Assembly (NCBI GenBank): GCA_031274765.1
Contig: JAISPR010000165.1
Coordinates: forward strand, 1-51,299
Length of the DNA stretch: 51,299 nucleotides
Direction of reading: 5' to 3'
Source: Nitrososphaerota archaeon
Lineage (GTDB): Archaea; Thermoproteota; Bathyarchaeia; Bathyarchaeales; Bathycorpusculaceae
A program made the position numbers and the translations under genes. This document shows, one piece after another, positions 1-9,056 of this stretch. Under the pieces are notes generated by a model that was given only the letters and a program-made list of their open reading frames with translations, made no database searches and was not told where the DNA came from. Within the stretch, counting starts at the first letter, position 1, and every line of letters begins with the position of its first letter.

Positions 1-140
1 TGAGTTGTTAATCTTTTTGGAGGTTTTTTAAAAATTCCAAACCATAGGGATAACTCAAAACATGGATGTATACACCTGAATTGTGCCCAACACATGTAGT
101 GAGATATTTAACAGCAAACAGGCGTACACAGAATGTTTAG

Positions 141-288
141 TAGACCTTAGGCGTTATTATTTATCGATTCTAAAACAAGTGTGCGTTATCCAAATGATTC
201 AAAAAACATACACTTAAAACACAACTGTCACAATAACTCGGCAACAAAATGCACACTCTACCGCTAAACACTAATAACGCTAGGTCTA
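141..288. repeat. MITE-like inverted-repeat element, copy A
   Basis: This 148-bp element has imperfect terminal inverted repeats (left TAGACCTTAGGCGTTATT; right end reads TAGACCTAGCGTTATT on the other strand). The whole element recurs in inverted orientation at 25912-26060 with roughly 90% identity by eye. Both copies are bounded by TA, which fits a TA target duplication as made by IS630/Tc1-mariner transposases. It has no coding capacity and lies about 100 bp upstream of the membrane glycosyltransferase gene. Confidence 0.75.
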
Positions 289-388
289 GTATCATTTTTT
301 CACCAGCTAATTAGTCACAAAAGGCATCTGTTTTATTTTTAGAGATAATTTTAAAATGTCCAAAATCAGATGCTACATGTGAACCCAA

Positions 389-1735
389 GTGAAAGGGCAA
401 AACTTTAAAGCTATCATAGTTGCGCATTACCCCATAGTCGGAATCTTGCTTGGCAGCCTGTTGGTTACAGTGTATATGGGCACCTACACAAATTGGGATG
501 CTCAACTGGAATATGAAGCGGCTGCAAGTGTGCTTACGCAGGGTTTTCCCTACATTTCAACAGGGCTTATGATTAATCAGCCGCCGCTGGGTTTCTACAC
601 TGCGGCTTTGTTTTTTAGTGTATCGGGTTTATCCTATCTTAATGGGATATGGTTATCCACGGTATTTGGGTTGGGTAGTGTTTTTTTGCTATATGTGTTA
701 GGGACAGTATTATATGGCAAAAAAACGGGGCTTGTAGCCGCGGCACTTTTTGGTATAGTTCCCTGGCATGCTTACATGACCCGGATTTTTTTGATAGATA
801 ATCAGTATCTTTTTTTGGGTCTGCTCTTTTTAATCACAGGTATTTTGGCGGTTAGGCGTAATTCTCAGAGACTGGTGTTTGGTGCAGGGATTGTTTTTGC
901 GGCAGCGTTTCTAACAAAGCTTTATGCGGTTTTTATGCTCATACCCATGTTTTTAATAATATATCTGCATAAAAAAGAAAACAGTTTTAAACTTAATTTT
1001 AAAAATACATTTCTTTTTATTTTACCTTCACTGGTTATGCAGGCTGTTTGGTTTGGCGGTTTTGCGAATCAACACTTTTTTGGCGTCTACATTAACAGTG
1101 ACTTTACACATCCAGAACTTGTAGCTGACCCAGTGGCTGCGTTTTTACCTATTATCTTTGCCAATAGTGCCGGATGGTTTCTTTTTGTTGCAGGGTTTTT
1201 TTCTTTGGCATTTGCAGTCATCTACAAAAAGAGCCTCTCAGGATTTTTACGCTTAGATGCGGTTTGCCTTGGCACTATAGCAACAATCATGGGATTAGAT
1301 ATGTTATTGGTGTTAGGTTTGCACTTAACAGTACCCTATGTCAGCGCCTTCAAATACAATTATACTGCATTGCCTTTTTTCTGCTTGATTGCTGCATCCA
1401 TAACAGACAAAAGCAGCAGGTTAATCAGGTCAATAAACCACAAGAAAAGTCGCTTAATCGAAACGGTACTTGTTACCTCCGGGTTGGTTATGCTGTTTGC
1501 TTCCTTAGTTGAAAGTACGTTGTTTTTAAATCAATGGTGGGGGTTTGCATCTTTTGGCGTGGACTCAGTCACGTATTATTCTTTTAACCTGTTTTCGGAG
1601 GCAATGGATCGTAATCTGTTAGTGCAGCTTCATTTTGGCGTGTTAATGTTAATAGTTCTAAGCATGGTATTGCCATCCTTGTTCACTAAATTAAAGAGGA
1701 CCGTTGAGCAACTGAGAATAATATTGAAAAGTTAA
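389..1735 (+). CDS. Membrane glycosyltransferase, family 39 / ArnT-like (PMT superfamily)
   Basis: A 448-residue polytopic membrane protein with about ten hydrophobic segments. The N-terminal transmembrane helix (about residues 8-30) is followed by an extracytoplasmic loop with Trp36-Asp37 and an acidic cluster at 41-43, then QPPLGFY near residue 65. This arrangement is typical of GT39/ArnT/PMT transferases, which move sugars from a polyprenyl-phosphate carrier to an acceptor outside the membrane. The start is GTG at 389; the next ATG (479) would delete the first membrane helix and the acidic loop. Signal peptidase lies 94 bp downstream on the same strand, so a cell-envelope role (protein or lipid glycosylation) is plausible. 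The acceptor cannot be read from sequence. Confidence 0.75.
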   Translation: MKGQNFKAIIVAHYPIVGILLGSLLVTVYMGTYTNWDAQLEYEAAASVLTQGFPYISTGLMINQPPLGFYTAALFFSVSGLSYLNGIWLSTVFGLGSVFLLYVLGTVLYGKKTGLVAAALFGIVPWHAYMTRIFLIDNQYLFLGLLFLITGILAVRRNSQRLVFGAGIVFAAAFLTKLYAVFMLIPMFLIIYLHKKENSFKLNFKNTFLFILPSLVMQAVWFGGFANQHFFGVYINSDFTHPELVADPVAAFLPIIFANSAGWFLFVAGFFSLAFAVIYKKSLSGFLRLDAVCLGTIATIMGLDMLLVLGLHLTVPYVSAFKYNYTALPFFCLIAASITDKSSRLIRSINHKKSRLIETVLVTSGLVMLFASLVESTLFLNQWWGFASFGVDSVTYYSFNLFSEAMDRNLLVQLHFGVLMLIVLSMVLPSLFTKLKRTVEQLRIILKS

Positions 1736-1829
1736 CCAAAAGACACCTCACTTAGAGTATTGTCTGTCTGTTGTGTGGTAGAGCACAATGCTGTTTATTA
1801 ACATTAAAAGTGTTGTTCTATAGATTATA

Positions 1830-2525
1830 GTGAAAATAAACATGAGCAACACCCAAAAAATCACCCGCAACGATTACATAAAAATGGTAGGCCTCATTGT
1901 GGCAGTTATACTCATAGTTGCCGGTTTTTTTGTCGGGTTGGGGTTTGTTTTAAACATTGATGTTCCAGTTCGAGTGGTGGAAAGCGGCAGTATGTGCGTG
2001 CCCTATAACGATTTATGCGACGGTGGAAGCCACGTTTTTGAACATACCCTTCACGTTGGTGATATAATCATCATTCAAGGGGTAGATCCAAAAGACATAA
2101 ACGCAAACTATCCAAATAGCGATATCATTGTATATCAAAACCCAATTAACCCCTCAGACACACCCATCGTTCACCGAGTGGTTACAAGTTATGAAGAAAA
2201 CGGCATCCTTTACTTCCAAACCAAAGGAGATGGCAATCCAACCGTGAAATGGCCAAATCCGATAACGGAACAAGATTATGATTCTAATATTCTATGGCAT
2301 AATGGGGGTCAGGGTGTACCTGAAGATCAGGTAATTGGTAGAGTAGTTATGCGAATTCCATGGTTTGGACATATAACATTGTTTTTGCGGTATAATCCGT
2401 GGGGTCTGCCGCTGATTATTGCACTTATCTTAGCAGTGATGGTTTTGGAGTTCTTACCTATAAGAAAGAAGAAAACAAAAGAGATAGAAATTAGAGCAGA
2501 ACCAGTAAATAATTTTGATATCTAA
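1830..2525 (+). CDS. Archaeal/ER-type signal peptidase I
   Basis: Removes signal peptides from exported proteins at the outer face of the membrane. The 231-residue protein has an N-terminal membrane helix (about 19-41), then the nucleophile motif SGSM (Ser54), a VHRV motif holding the histidine that replaces the bacterial general-base lysine, and a KGDGN box with the conserved aspartate. This Ser-His-Asp arrangement is the Sec11/archaeal type. A second hydrophobic helix sits near residues 180-205, followed by a short basic tail. The GTG at 1830 opens the frame; ATG at 1842 (residue 5) is an equally possible start. It follows the membrane glycosyltransferase, suggesting an envelope-related pair. 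Confidence 0.88.
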   Translation: MKINMSNTQKITRNDYIKMVGLIVAVILIVAGFFVGLGFVLNIDVPVRVVESGSMCVPYNDLCDGGSHVFEHTLHVGDIIIIQGVDPKDINANYPNSDIIVYQNPINPSDTPIVHRVVTSYEENGILYFQTKGDGNPTVKWPNPITEQDYDSNILWHNGGQGVPEDQVIGRVVMRIPWFGHITLFLRYNPWGLPLIIALILAVMVLEFLPIRKKKTKEIEIRAEPVNNFDI

Positions 2526-2947
2526 AGCGCAGATAAGAACTGTGGTGCCCATCAGACACATAGCAGCTAAGAGGTAAAAATAGTTTAGAGAGCATAAAGA
2601 CTATAAAAGGACATATTGACAAGAAAATTATCCTCATACTATTGTGAAGCCGTTTTCCTGCACTATGCAGGTCCAGTTTAAAACAAATTAGGATTGTGCA
2701 TTTGCAGTGCTCAGACAGTTGTGAAAAAACGAGTTCAAAGCGTGCATATTAATAGGGATAGATAAAAAACAGCAACCGTCGGTTTTTTAATTTTTTGATT
2801 CTTCGTTGTTTGTGGGGTAACATAGGCAGCGACAAATAGTTGTATAGGACATGAAAAGTGATTTAGGTGTGGGTTATTTTGTTATCGTGTTAAAGAACAG
2901 CAATATTACACATTTATACCCTCAAAACAGCGAAGACAATTTTTTAT
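2526..2947. other. Intergenic stretch without a gene
   Basis: These 422 bp lie between the ends of the convergent signal peptidase and IlvD genes. I see no supported ORF. A perfect 6-bp inverted repeat with a 3-nt loop (CCTGCA-CTA-TGCAGG, 2657-2671) could form a small hairpin. Confidence 0.5.
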
Positions 2948-4576
2948 TCAGATATCACTTGGGTTGTATCTTGAGAGGATGCCTTTATTGATTTTTGATG
3001 GACGCGGTTTCCAAGCGGCTAAACGAAGTTGGAGTTCCTTATCTGAGAGCTCAACAGTCAGGCTGCGATTGGGTATATCAATGGTTATGATATCACCGTT
3101 TTGGATAACGCCAATGGGGCCACCTTCGAAAGCTTCAGGTGCAACGTGGCCAATACTGCCGCCTCTGGTTGCACCACTAAACCGCCCATCTGTGATGAGT
3201 GCAACAGATTCAGCAAGGCCCATACCTGCAATGGTTGCAGTTGGGATAAGCATCTCTGGCATACCAGGCCCACCTCGGGGGCCTTCATAGCGAATAATGA
3301 CAACGTCTCCTGGGACCACCTGTTTGGCGCGGATAGCAGTTACTGCTTCTTTTTCGGATTCATAGACTTTAACGGGGCCGGTGTGTTTTTGCATTTGTGG
3401 TGCGACCCCCGCGGTTTTTATGACCGCCCCTTCGGGTGCAAGATTACCGGTTAGGATTGCAATTCCACCTTCTTTGTGTACTGGATCTAAGAGCGGTCGA
3501 ATGACTTTGTGATCAAGTACTTTGGCAGTTTGGATATTTTCTCCAACTGTTTGGTTACTCACAGTGGGTAATTCCAAATGAAGTAGACTTTTGAGTTCGG
3601 TCATGACTGCGGGAACACCACCTGCAGCATCTAGATCTTCTAATGCGTAAATGCCGCTGGGAATCATATTGCAAAGGTGAGGTACTTTTCGGCCAATTTC
3701 ATCAAATGCTGACAAAGGCAGGGTTAATCCGACTTCTTTAGCTATAGCAGGTAAGTGTAGAGTTGTATTAGTTGAGCCACCCAAGGCCATATCTACAGAG
3801 ATGGCGTTTTCAAAAGCTGCTGTGGTCAAAATTGTTGATGGCCTGATTTCGTTATTGATAAGATTAATTATTTGACGACCTGTTTGTCTAGCTATGCGCA
3901 GTTTAAGGGCACTTGTCGCAAGCGAGGTGGCACAATAGGGCAAAGATATACCCAGCGCCTCAGCCATACACGCCATGGTGTTGGCGGTAAACATACCACT
4001 ACAACTACCACAACTAGGACATGCGGAATTTTCCAGTTGCGTTAGTTCCTGTGTAGTCATTTTGCCCGCGGCAACCTGGCCCAATGCTTCGGGTACAGAG
4101 CTGTAGCTAACTTTTCTGCCGCCTAATTGTCCTGCTGCCATCGGTCCGCCTGTGAGCATAATAGCAGGGATGTCGACGCGTGCAGCAGCCATCAACATGC
4201 CAGGAGTAACTTTGTCACAGTTAGAAATCATAACAAGCCCATCTATGCGGTGAGCTTGGAGCATTATTTCTATAGAGTCTGCGATGATTTCACGTGAAGG
4301 TAATGAGTAACGCATGCCTTCGTGTCCCATGGCGATACCGTCGCAGACTGCAATAGTGTTGAATTCGAAGGGTTGACCACCGGCTGAAAGAATACCGTCT
4401 TTTACTGCTTCACTTAAGGTACGGAGATGGATGTGCCCAGGGACGATATTTGTGTAGCTGTTGGCCACTCCAATAAATGGTTTTGTTAGGTCATCATCGG
4501 TTAAACCCAGTGATTTGAGTAGTGCACGGTAGGGTGCTTTTTGGTTTCCTTTTTTGATTTCATCGCTTCTCAACAC
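2948..4576 (-). CDS. ilvD: Dihydroxy-acid dehydratase
   Basis: Converts 2,3-dihydroxy-isovalerate or -methylvalerate to the 2-oxo acids in branched-chain amino acid synthesis, using an Fe-S cluster and Mg2+. The protein carries [10 protein letters not shown] and [11 protein letters not shown], which hold the cluster cysteines, and a C-terminal [15 protein letters not shown] block typical of the IlvD/Edd family. The frame opens at a TTG at 4618, but homologues begin with a residue before RSDEIKKG. The GTG at 4576 (or the adjacent TTG at 4573), preceded by AAGGTT, gives about 542 residues, the usual family length. No other ilv or leu gene is adjacent; an isopropylmalate/isocitrate-type dehydrogenase lies 6 kb away. 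Confidence 0.95.
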   Translation of the reverse strand: MLRSDEIKKGNQKAPYRALLKSLGLTDDDLTKPFIGVANSYTNIVPGHIHLRTLSEAVKDGILSAGGQPFEFNTIAVCDGIAMGHEGMRYSLPSREIIADSIEIMLQAHRIDGLVMISNCDKVTPGMLMAAARVDIPAIMLTGGPMAAGQLGGRKVSYSSVPEALGQVAAGKMTTQELTQLENSACPSCGSCSGMFTANTMACMAEALGISLPYCATSLATSALKLRIARQTGRQIINLINNEIRPSTILTTAAFENAISVDMALGGSTNTTLHLPAIAKEVGLTLPLSAFDEIGRKVPHLCNMIPSGIYALEDLDAAGGVPAVMTELKSLLHLELPTVSNQTVGENIQTAKVLDHKVIRPLLDPVHKEGGIAILTGNLAPEGAVIKTAGVAPQMQKHTGPVKVYESEKEAVTAIRAKQVVPGDVVIIRYEGPRGGPGMPEMLIPTATIAGMGLAESVALITDGRFSGATRGGSIGHVAPEAFEGGPIGVIQNGDIITIDIPNRSLTVELSDKELQLRLAAWKPRPSKINKGILSRYNPSDI

Positions 4577-4798
4577 AGTAACCTTCAAACGTGTAGTGAG
4601 AACTATTTGTTTGGGCAACTGTTAAGTTTTTTGTGCATCAAAGTGTTTCTATCTCATCGCAGGGAGTAGATATTGTGATATTGTGTTTGCTTTGTCAGTT
4701 GAGTAATTTGTAAAAAGCATATTTGTTGTTTCTATAGGACGGTTTGAAGCGAAAAGGTGAAAAGACACAAGGAGGATACTCAAGATAGGTGTCTTAGA

Positions 4799-4996
4799 AT
4801 GAGTGAACAAGCAAACATAGCATCAATTCAGCTAAATGGCGATAAACAGAATTTTGTTATAGATAAAAAAGATTTCAAAACCGGCAGTAGAGGATATTAT
4901 GGAACAGGTAAAATGGTGGCCGGCGGTAAAAAATACCAGATAAGTATTCAAGTTGTCGAAATTGGATCTAAACCAAAAGAGGAACAGAAAAAGTAA
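4799..4996 (+). CDS. Small conserved-looking protein of unknown function
   Basis: A 65-residue soluble protein that is lysine-rich at its C terminus and predicted to be mostly beta-strand (alternating hydrophobics in IASIQLNG and YQISIQVVEIG). I do not recognise a family. ATG at 4799 has AGGTG 7 nt upstream. The same frame can be extended to GTG at 4757 (79 residues). A strong AAGGAGG at 4769-4775 lies inside that longer frame but is 23 nt from the ATG and serves neither start well. It is divergent from ilvD and convergent with the first cyclophilin gene. Confidence 0.6.
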   Translation: MSEQANIASIQLNGDKQNFVIDKKDFKTGSRGYYGTGKMVAGGKKYQISIQVVEIGSKPKEEQKK

Positions 4997-5020
4997 TACT
5001 TATCCCCCAATTTTTTTATT

Positions 5021-5527
5021 TTATGATACAATTTCTGCATTTGCTATAATGATTTCTTTGAGCGGTTTATCATTTTGGTTTGTTTTTACTTGAGCAATTT
5101 TATCCACAACATCCATACCCGCGATAACTTTTCCAAATTGCGGATGTTTTGCATCTAGATAGGCGTTGTTTTCTATGTTGATAAAAAATTGACTGCTTCC
5201 GGTATTTGGACCAGCATTTGCCATGGCAATAGTGCCACGGATATTGTGGTTTTTGCTGGTGAATTCATCTTTGATTTCAGGGATGGATGAATCACCATAT
5301 CCTGTTCCGGTGGGGTCACCACCTTGAATCATGAAACCGTCGATAACACGATGAAATATGGTACCGTTAAAGGTTCCGTTTACCACTAGATTTTGGAAAT
5401 TATCCGTAGTTAGGGGCATATCATTACGGAGCTGAATGGTTATATCGCCCATATTAGTGTGAAGAAGAATTTTTATACCGTTTGTATATTCATCTGCGGT
5501 GGAGAAATTTGTTTTTGAGTCAATCAT
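5021..5527 (-). CDS. Cytoplasmic cyclophilin-type peptidyl-prolyl isomerase
   Basis: Catalyses proline cis-trans isomerisation during protein folding. The 168-residue protein has the full cyclophilin signature: FHRVIDGFMIQGGD with the catalytic arginine, AMANAGPNTGSSQFFI, and a later FGKVIAGMDVVDKI block. No signal peptide or membrane segment is seen, so it should be cytoplasmic. The start ATG at 5527 is followed by a short polar N-terminal extension before the first beta strand. A second, membrane-anchored cyclophilin lies 99 bp upstream on the same strand. Confidence 0.93.
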   Translation of the reverse strand: MIDSKTNFSTADEYTNGIKILLHTNMGDITIQLRNDMPLTTDNFQNLVVNGTFNGTIFHRVIDGFMIQGGDPTGTGYGDSSIPEIKDEFTSKNHNIRGTIAMANAGPNTGSSQFFINIENNAYLDAKHPQFGKVIAGMDVVDKIAQVKTNQNDKPLKEIIIANAEIVS

Positions 5528-5626
5528 AAATATCCCAGAATAATCAATGGAACAGATGACTATTATGCTTATTGTTGGTCTGCTGAGGGTATATTTGGTT
5601 TAAAGAAAGGGAAACTTTGCCAGCTG

Positions 5627-6280
5627 CTAGGGCAAAACAGTAGCGCGTAAAATCTTTACAGGATCAACAGGAACACTGAATTCACCAGGAGAGTTGGGGT
5701 TTTCGGTTACAGGGGCAGTTGCTATAGCATCAACAACATCTTTGCCTTCGACCACGGTGCCAAATACCGCGTAATTTGAGTTAAAGCCAGGAAATTTTTG
5801 TCCATTATCTGCTACATTTATAAAGAATTCACTTGACGCTGTGTTTGGACCACGATTCGCCATAGCTACGGTGTAGTTTGTGTTACGGTTATTGGTACCG
5901 ATTTCGTCTATTATGGAGGGAACATCTTGGGCACTTGCACCTATGCCGCCCTGAATCATAAAGTCAGCGATTGTCCGGTAGAATATTGTGCCATCATATT
6001 CACCTGCGTTTACAAGGTTTATAAAATTGCTAGCGGTAATGGGTTTATCGGTTCTAAGGTCGATGGTTATGTTACCTGCAGTGGTTTCCAGCAGAACTTG
6101 GGTTGGCGCTATTGGTTCTGGTGAAGAGTTTGTACTGTTTCCTAGAATACCTGATGCTGCTAAAATTGCAAAAGTTATAACAACTGCGGCTATTGCGCCT
6201 ATTGCAATCCACGTTGTACGGTTAGAGTTTTGTTTTCGCTGCGCTGGCGTTAAACGTTTCTTATTTTTTTTGGGAGCCAT
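5627..6280 (-). CDS. Membrane-anchored cyclophilin
   Basis: A 217-residue peptidyl-prolyl isomerase with a lysine/arginine-rich cytoplasmic N terminus (residues 1-23), one membrane helix (about 24-46), a short Ser/Pro linker and a cyclophilin domain. The positive-inside rule predicts the catalytic domain is outside the cell. FYRTIADFMIQGG keeps the catalytic arginine; AMANRGPNTASSEFFI has Glu where cyclophilins usually have Gln, a conservative change near the active site. The paired cytoplasmic paralogue is next on the same strand. A role in folding exported proteins is inferred from topology. Confidence 0.9.
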   Translation of the reverse strand: MAPKKNKKRLTPAQRKQNSNRTTWIAIGAIAAVVITFAILAASGILGNSTNSSPEPIAPTQVLLETTAGNITIDLRTDKPITASNFINLVNAGEYDGTIFYRTIADFMIQGGIGASAQDVPSIIDEIGTNNRNTNYTVAMANRGPNTASSEFFINVADNGQKFPGFNSNYAVFGTVVEGKDVVDAIATAPVTENPNSPGEFSVPVDPVKILRATVLP

Positions 6281-6959
6281 GCCTGTGTAAACAACTACTG
6301 TTCATATAAAATTTTCCTCTTGGAAACGTGGACACAAAAGTAAAGTAGGGGCAGCTGTGTTTTTGCTCATTATCATTTATGTAGCGGCGAGAAGAAATGT
6401 GTTGTTTTAGCAAATAATGTTTCACTCTAGTGTAGTTTAACAGCTAAAACTGAGTTATAGCAGAATAGTTTAAGTTTTGCGTTGTGTTGTAGTGTTTATT
6501 GTGGCTCATGGGGCAGATTTCTGATAAACCGCTTGGTTTACAAGGAAAAGGGATATACACGGTTATGCCTAAACGCAAAATTTTGTAAAGTCGGGTACAT
6601 CCATTTTAAAAGGGGCAAATTTTAAACCATTCCGCATACTATAACTTGAGATTGCCCTAAAACAACTATCAAAACACGATAGGCCCACATGCACCAGATA
6701 TACCCAGTTAACGAGGTTTTCTTTTGTTTAAAAGCCATCAATCAAAAGATCACATAAATAGAGATATATCGCACTTATAAAAGCAAGTACACACAGTGTT
6801 TAACGTGTTCTCTAATATAGAACCTTAAATAAACCGATAAAGATAACAAAACAATGTGATTGTCTTACACCTGTTACAAAGACTTTTAGCAACTAACCCG
6901 CAAACGCTGATAGGCAACAATTTAATCAGTCTGGTTTAATCAACAGGAGACAGGTTTTT
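6281..6959. other. Long intergenic region between divergent genes
   Basis: This 679-bp stretch is AT-rich and I find no supported coding sequence or recognisable RNA in it. It must hold the promoters of the membrane cyclophilin (leftward) and the HExxH mini-protein (rightward). An AGGAG at 6945-6949, 10 nt before the ATG at 6960, is the likely ribosome-binding site of the latter. Confidence 0.5.
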
Positions 6960-7307
6960 ATGGTTGAGCTTGAGGGTTTAGAAATGCATGCACAAAACAT
7001 TCCAAAACAGTACCTCATTAAAGCTTGGAAAAAACTCAGCTGTAAACCATTCCCAAATGTCAAAATGCTTCGGCTAAGTGACAAAGACTTTAACCATGTT
7101 CTAAGACATCGCCGCTGTTTGGAGGATGATTTATGTGAGATCAAAGAATGGGGCAAAGTACTCTCTATCAAGGGTACAGATGCATGTATATTTAGTAACG
7201 AAGAATCTGATGACAGCTACACCATATTGGTCCGCCAAAATCCCTACCATAGCTTAGAAGAGATCATCGGACATGAATTAAGGCACATAGTAAATGGTGA
7301 CCTTTAG
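6960..7307 (+). CDS. Minimal HExxH protein (putative zinc metallopeptidase-like)
   Basis: A 115-residue soluble protein whose only recognisable motif is HELRHIVNGDL at its extreme C terminus: His105-Glu106-x2-His109, the zinc-binding motif of gluzincin-type peptidases. The helix before it (SLEEIIGHELRH) resembles ImmA/IrrE-type and archaeal HELxH mini-proteins. Nothing follows the motif that could supply a third zinc ligand, so either an upstream residue does so, the protein is non-catalytic, or the gene is truncated. AGGAG 10 nt before ATG 6960 supports the start. The stop overlaps by 4 nt the stop of the convergent oxidoreductase gene. Confidence 0.65.
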   Translation: MVELEGLEMHAQNIPKQYLIKAWKKLSCKPFPNVKMLRLSDKDFNHVLRHRRCLEDDLCEIKEWGKVLSIKGTDACIFSNEESDDSYTILVRQNPYHSLEEIIGHELRHIVNGDL

Positions 7308-8257
7308 CCAGGAGAACATATGTTAACCGTTTTGAACAACCTCAATCCATCAAGACTTGGAAAGTCAGCAAAATACAGCAAAAAATAAGTCACACCTAAA
7401 TCTATGTAGGGCTGAAAAATCGGTTGACAATCTTTGGCAGTTCCTATTAGTGTGTATTGTTTAAATGCGTCAAGCGAAATATTCACAGGTTTGTATTTGG
7501 CAATTTTTTCCTGCAGTGTTGTTTGGTCGCCAGCAAGCAATATCTGTCCACTGGGCCAGCATGACAACTCTATTTGATGGAAATCTCGGCCTATGAGTTC
7601 ACAGTTTTGTTTTAGAATAGATAATTTTTTCCGATACATCTCTATAGAGGGCAGAAATCCCCAGTCAATACGGTCAGCATATTTGGCAGCAACCCTTAGA
7701 GTATGCTTTTCGCCACCACCCCCGACAGTGATAGGAGGATGGGGTTTTTGTTGGGGTTTAGGTTCGCACATCGCGTCTTTTAATGTGTAATATTTACCAT
7801 AATAATTTGCCTTTGGTTGCGTCCAAAGACGTTGGGTGACTTCTATAGCTTCCTCCAACTGGGCTATCCTCACTGAGGGTAATGGAAAGCTAAAGCCATA
7901 AGCCCTATGTTCAGATGCTTGCGTGCCAGCACCCATACCAAATTCTAATCGTCCCTTTGATATAATGTCTATAGTTGCAGCGGTTTTGGCAATCAGCGCG
8001 GGGTTACGGTGAGCGTTGCAAGTCACCAGTATACCGAGGCGGATTTTGTGGGTTATTGCGGCAAGCGCAGATAACGTGGTCATGCATTCAAGGATTGGCG
8101 CGTTGCCATACATGAGGTGGTCATCGAGCCATATAGAGTCATAGCCGAGCCGTTCACATTCTAAAACTATGTTTTTGAGTTCGCTATAGTAGTGGTTTGT
8201 GGTTGAGGCAGAAAAAGCATAAAAAGGCAAAAAAACGCCGTATTTGAATTTGGTCAT
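7304..8257 (-). CDS. LLM-class flavin/F420-dependent oxidoreductase
   Basis: A 317-residue bacterial luciferase-like (TIM-barrel) oxidoreductase. It begins with KYGVFLPFY and contains the family blocks GYDSIWLDDHLMYG, RLEFGMGAGTQASEHRAYGF and PPITVGGGGEKHTLRVAAKYAD, which build the flavin/F420 pocket. Archaeal members such as methylenetetrahydromethanopterin reductase and F420-dependent dehydrogenases use coenzyme F420; the substrate here is unknown. Length fits the family (300-350). It overlaps the convergent HExxH gene by 4 nt, implying tight 3' end formation between them. Confidence 0.9.
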   Translation of the reverse strand: MTKFKYGVFLPFYAFSASTTNHYYSELKNIVLECERLGYDSIWLDDHLMYGNAPILECMTTLSALAAITHKIRLGILVTCNAHRNPALIAKTAATIDIISKGRLEFGMGAGTQASEHRAYGFSFPLPSVRIAQLEEAIEVTQRLWTQPKANYYGKYYTLKDAMCEPKPQQKPHPPITVGGGGEKHTLRVAAKYADRIDWGFLPSIEMYRKKLSILKQNCELIGRDFHQIELSCWPSGQILLAGDQTTLQEKIAKYKPVNISLDAFKQYTLIGTAKDCQPIFQPYIDLGVTYFLLYFADFPSLDGLRLFKTVNICSPG

Positions 8258-8543
8258 AGCTATTCAACTTGAATAGCACATTATTATCCGTCTGTATTAG
8301 GGTTTAGGTTTAGCATACTTTGGTAGATAAACTGATTGTTATTTTAGATGTATCTATTGTTTCTTCTCTAAACCTGATATTCGCTTATGTTTAAAACAAC
8401 ACGTTACAATGAAACTTGTGGCCCACGTTCTGTTTTGACAAAAAACTATGACTCTATGAGCCCGTAAAATTTGTATGTTTAGCCAGATAAGTAATTATAG
8501 TTTAGAAAACCTATTTTGTTATCTATATTAATCGGGAACATAG

Positions 8544-9056
8544 ATGCCAACGTCGATGAAAATTCCGTCTATATTCGATTTGATGAATGAAGAAGAGGAA
8601 ACGGAAAACGAAGAAAAAGAACGACAAAAACGGCGCAAAGAACTCATAGAGGCCACAGGTGTCAGAGAACTTTTCAGAGATGGGAAAATCAGTATTAATA
8701 AGTTCACCTGTGTTGGCGGGCAATGTAAACTCTGTATTAAAGCCTGCCCAACCAATGCACTCTACTGGAGCGTTGGTGAAATCGGCATAATTGAGGATCT
8801 TTGCGTATATTGCAACGCCTGTGTTGCTAATTGCATGATAGATAACTGCATCAAAGTCGAGCGTACCCGTGAAGACGATACAATTGAAAAAATTGGCAAA
8901 ATATCAGACATCATTAAACTCCAAGAGAAGAAAAATGCAGAAAAACAATTAGAGCGGGTAAAAACCAATGCTGTTATGCTTCGGCATAGCTACAAAGAAA
9001 AAGCTGATGATAAACAGATCCGCCAACGGCAAAGGTTGTTGAGCTACAAGATATAG
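8544..9056 (+). CDS. Two-cluster 4Fe-4S ferredoxin-domain protein
   Basis: A 170-residue cytoplasmic protein with a central dicluster ferredoxin domain. The first set is Cys56-x4-Cys61-x2-Cys64-x3-Cys68-Pro, unusual in having four residues between the first two cysteines. The second is Cys87-x2-Cys90-x2-Cys93-x3-Cys97, with an extra Cys102. The N-terminal third is a very acidic/basic helix (EEEETENEEKERQKRRK) and the C-terminal third is a lysine-rich helix, so the redox domain sits between charged, probably protein-binding helices. Probably an electron-transfer partner of an enzyme not encoded nearby. Confidence 0.85.
   Translation: MPTSMKIPSIFDLMNEEEETENEEKERQKRRKELIEATGVRELFRDGKISINKFTCVGGQCKLCIKACPTNALYWSVGEIGIIEDLCVYCNACVANCMIDNCIKVERTREDDTIEKIGKISDIIKLQEKKNAEKQLERVKTNAVMLRHSYKEKADDKQIRQRQRLLSYKI

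Noticed and set aside
2964-3454. Rightward frames of 108 and 117 codons within ilvD
   Set aside because: Both lie opposite or out of frame with the highly conserved IlvD C-terminal domain.
7305-7385. Read-through of the TAG stop of the HExxH gene (possible pyrrolysine)
   Set aside because: The extension would be only about 25 residues with no zinc ligand pattern, and it lies antisense to the well-supported oxidoreductase gene; no pyrrolysine genes are in the window.
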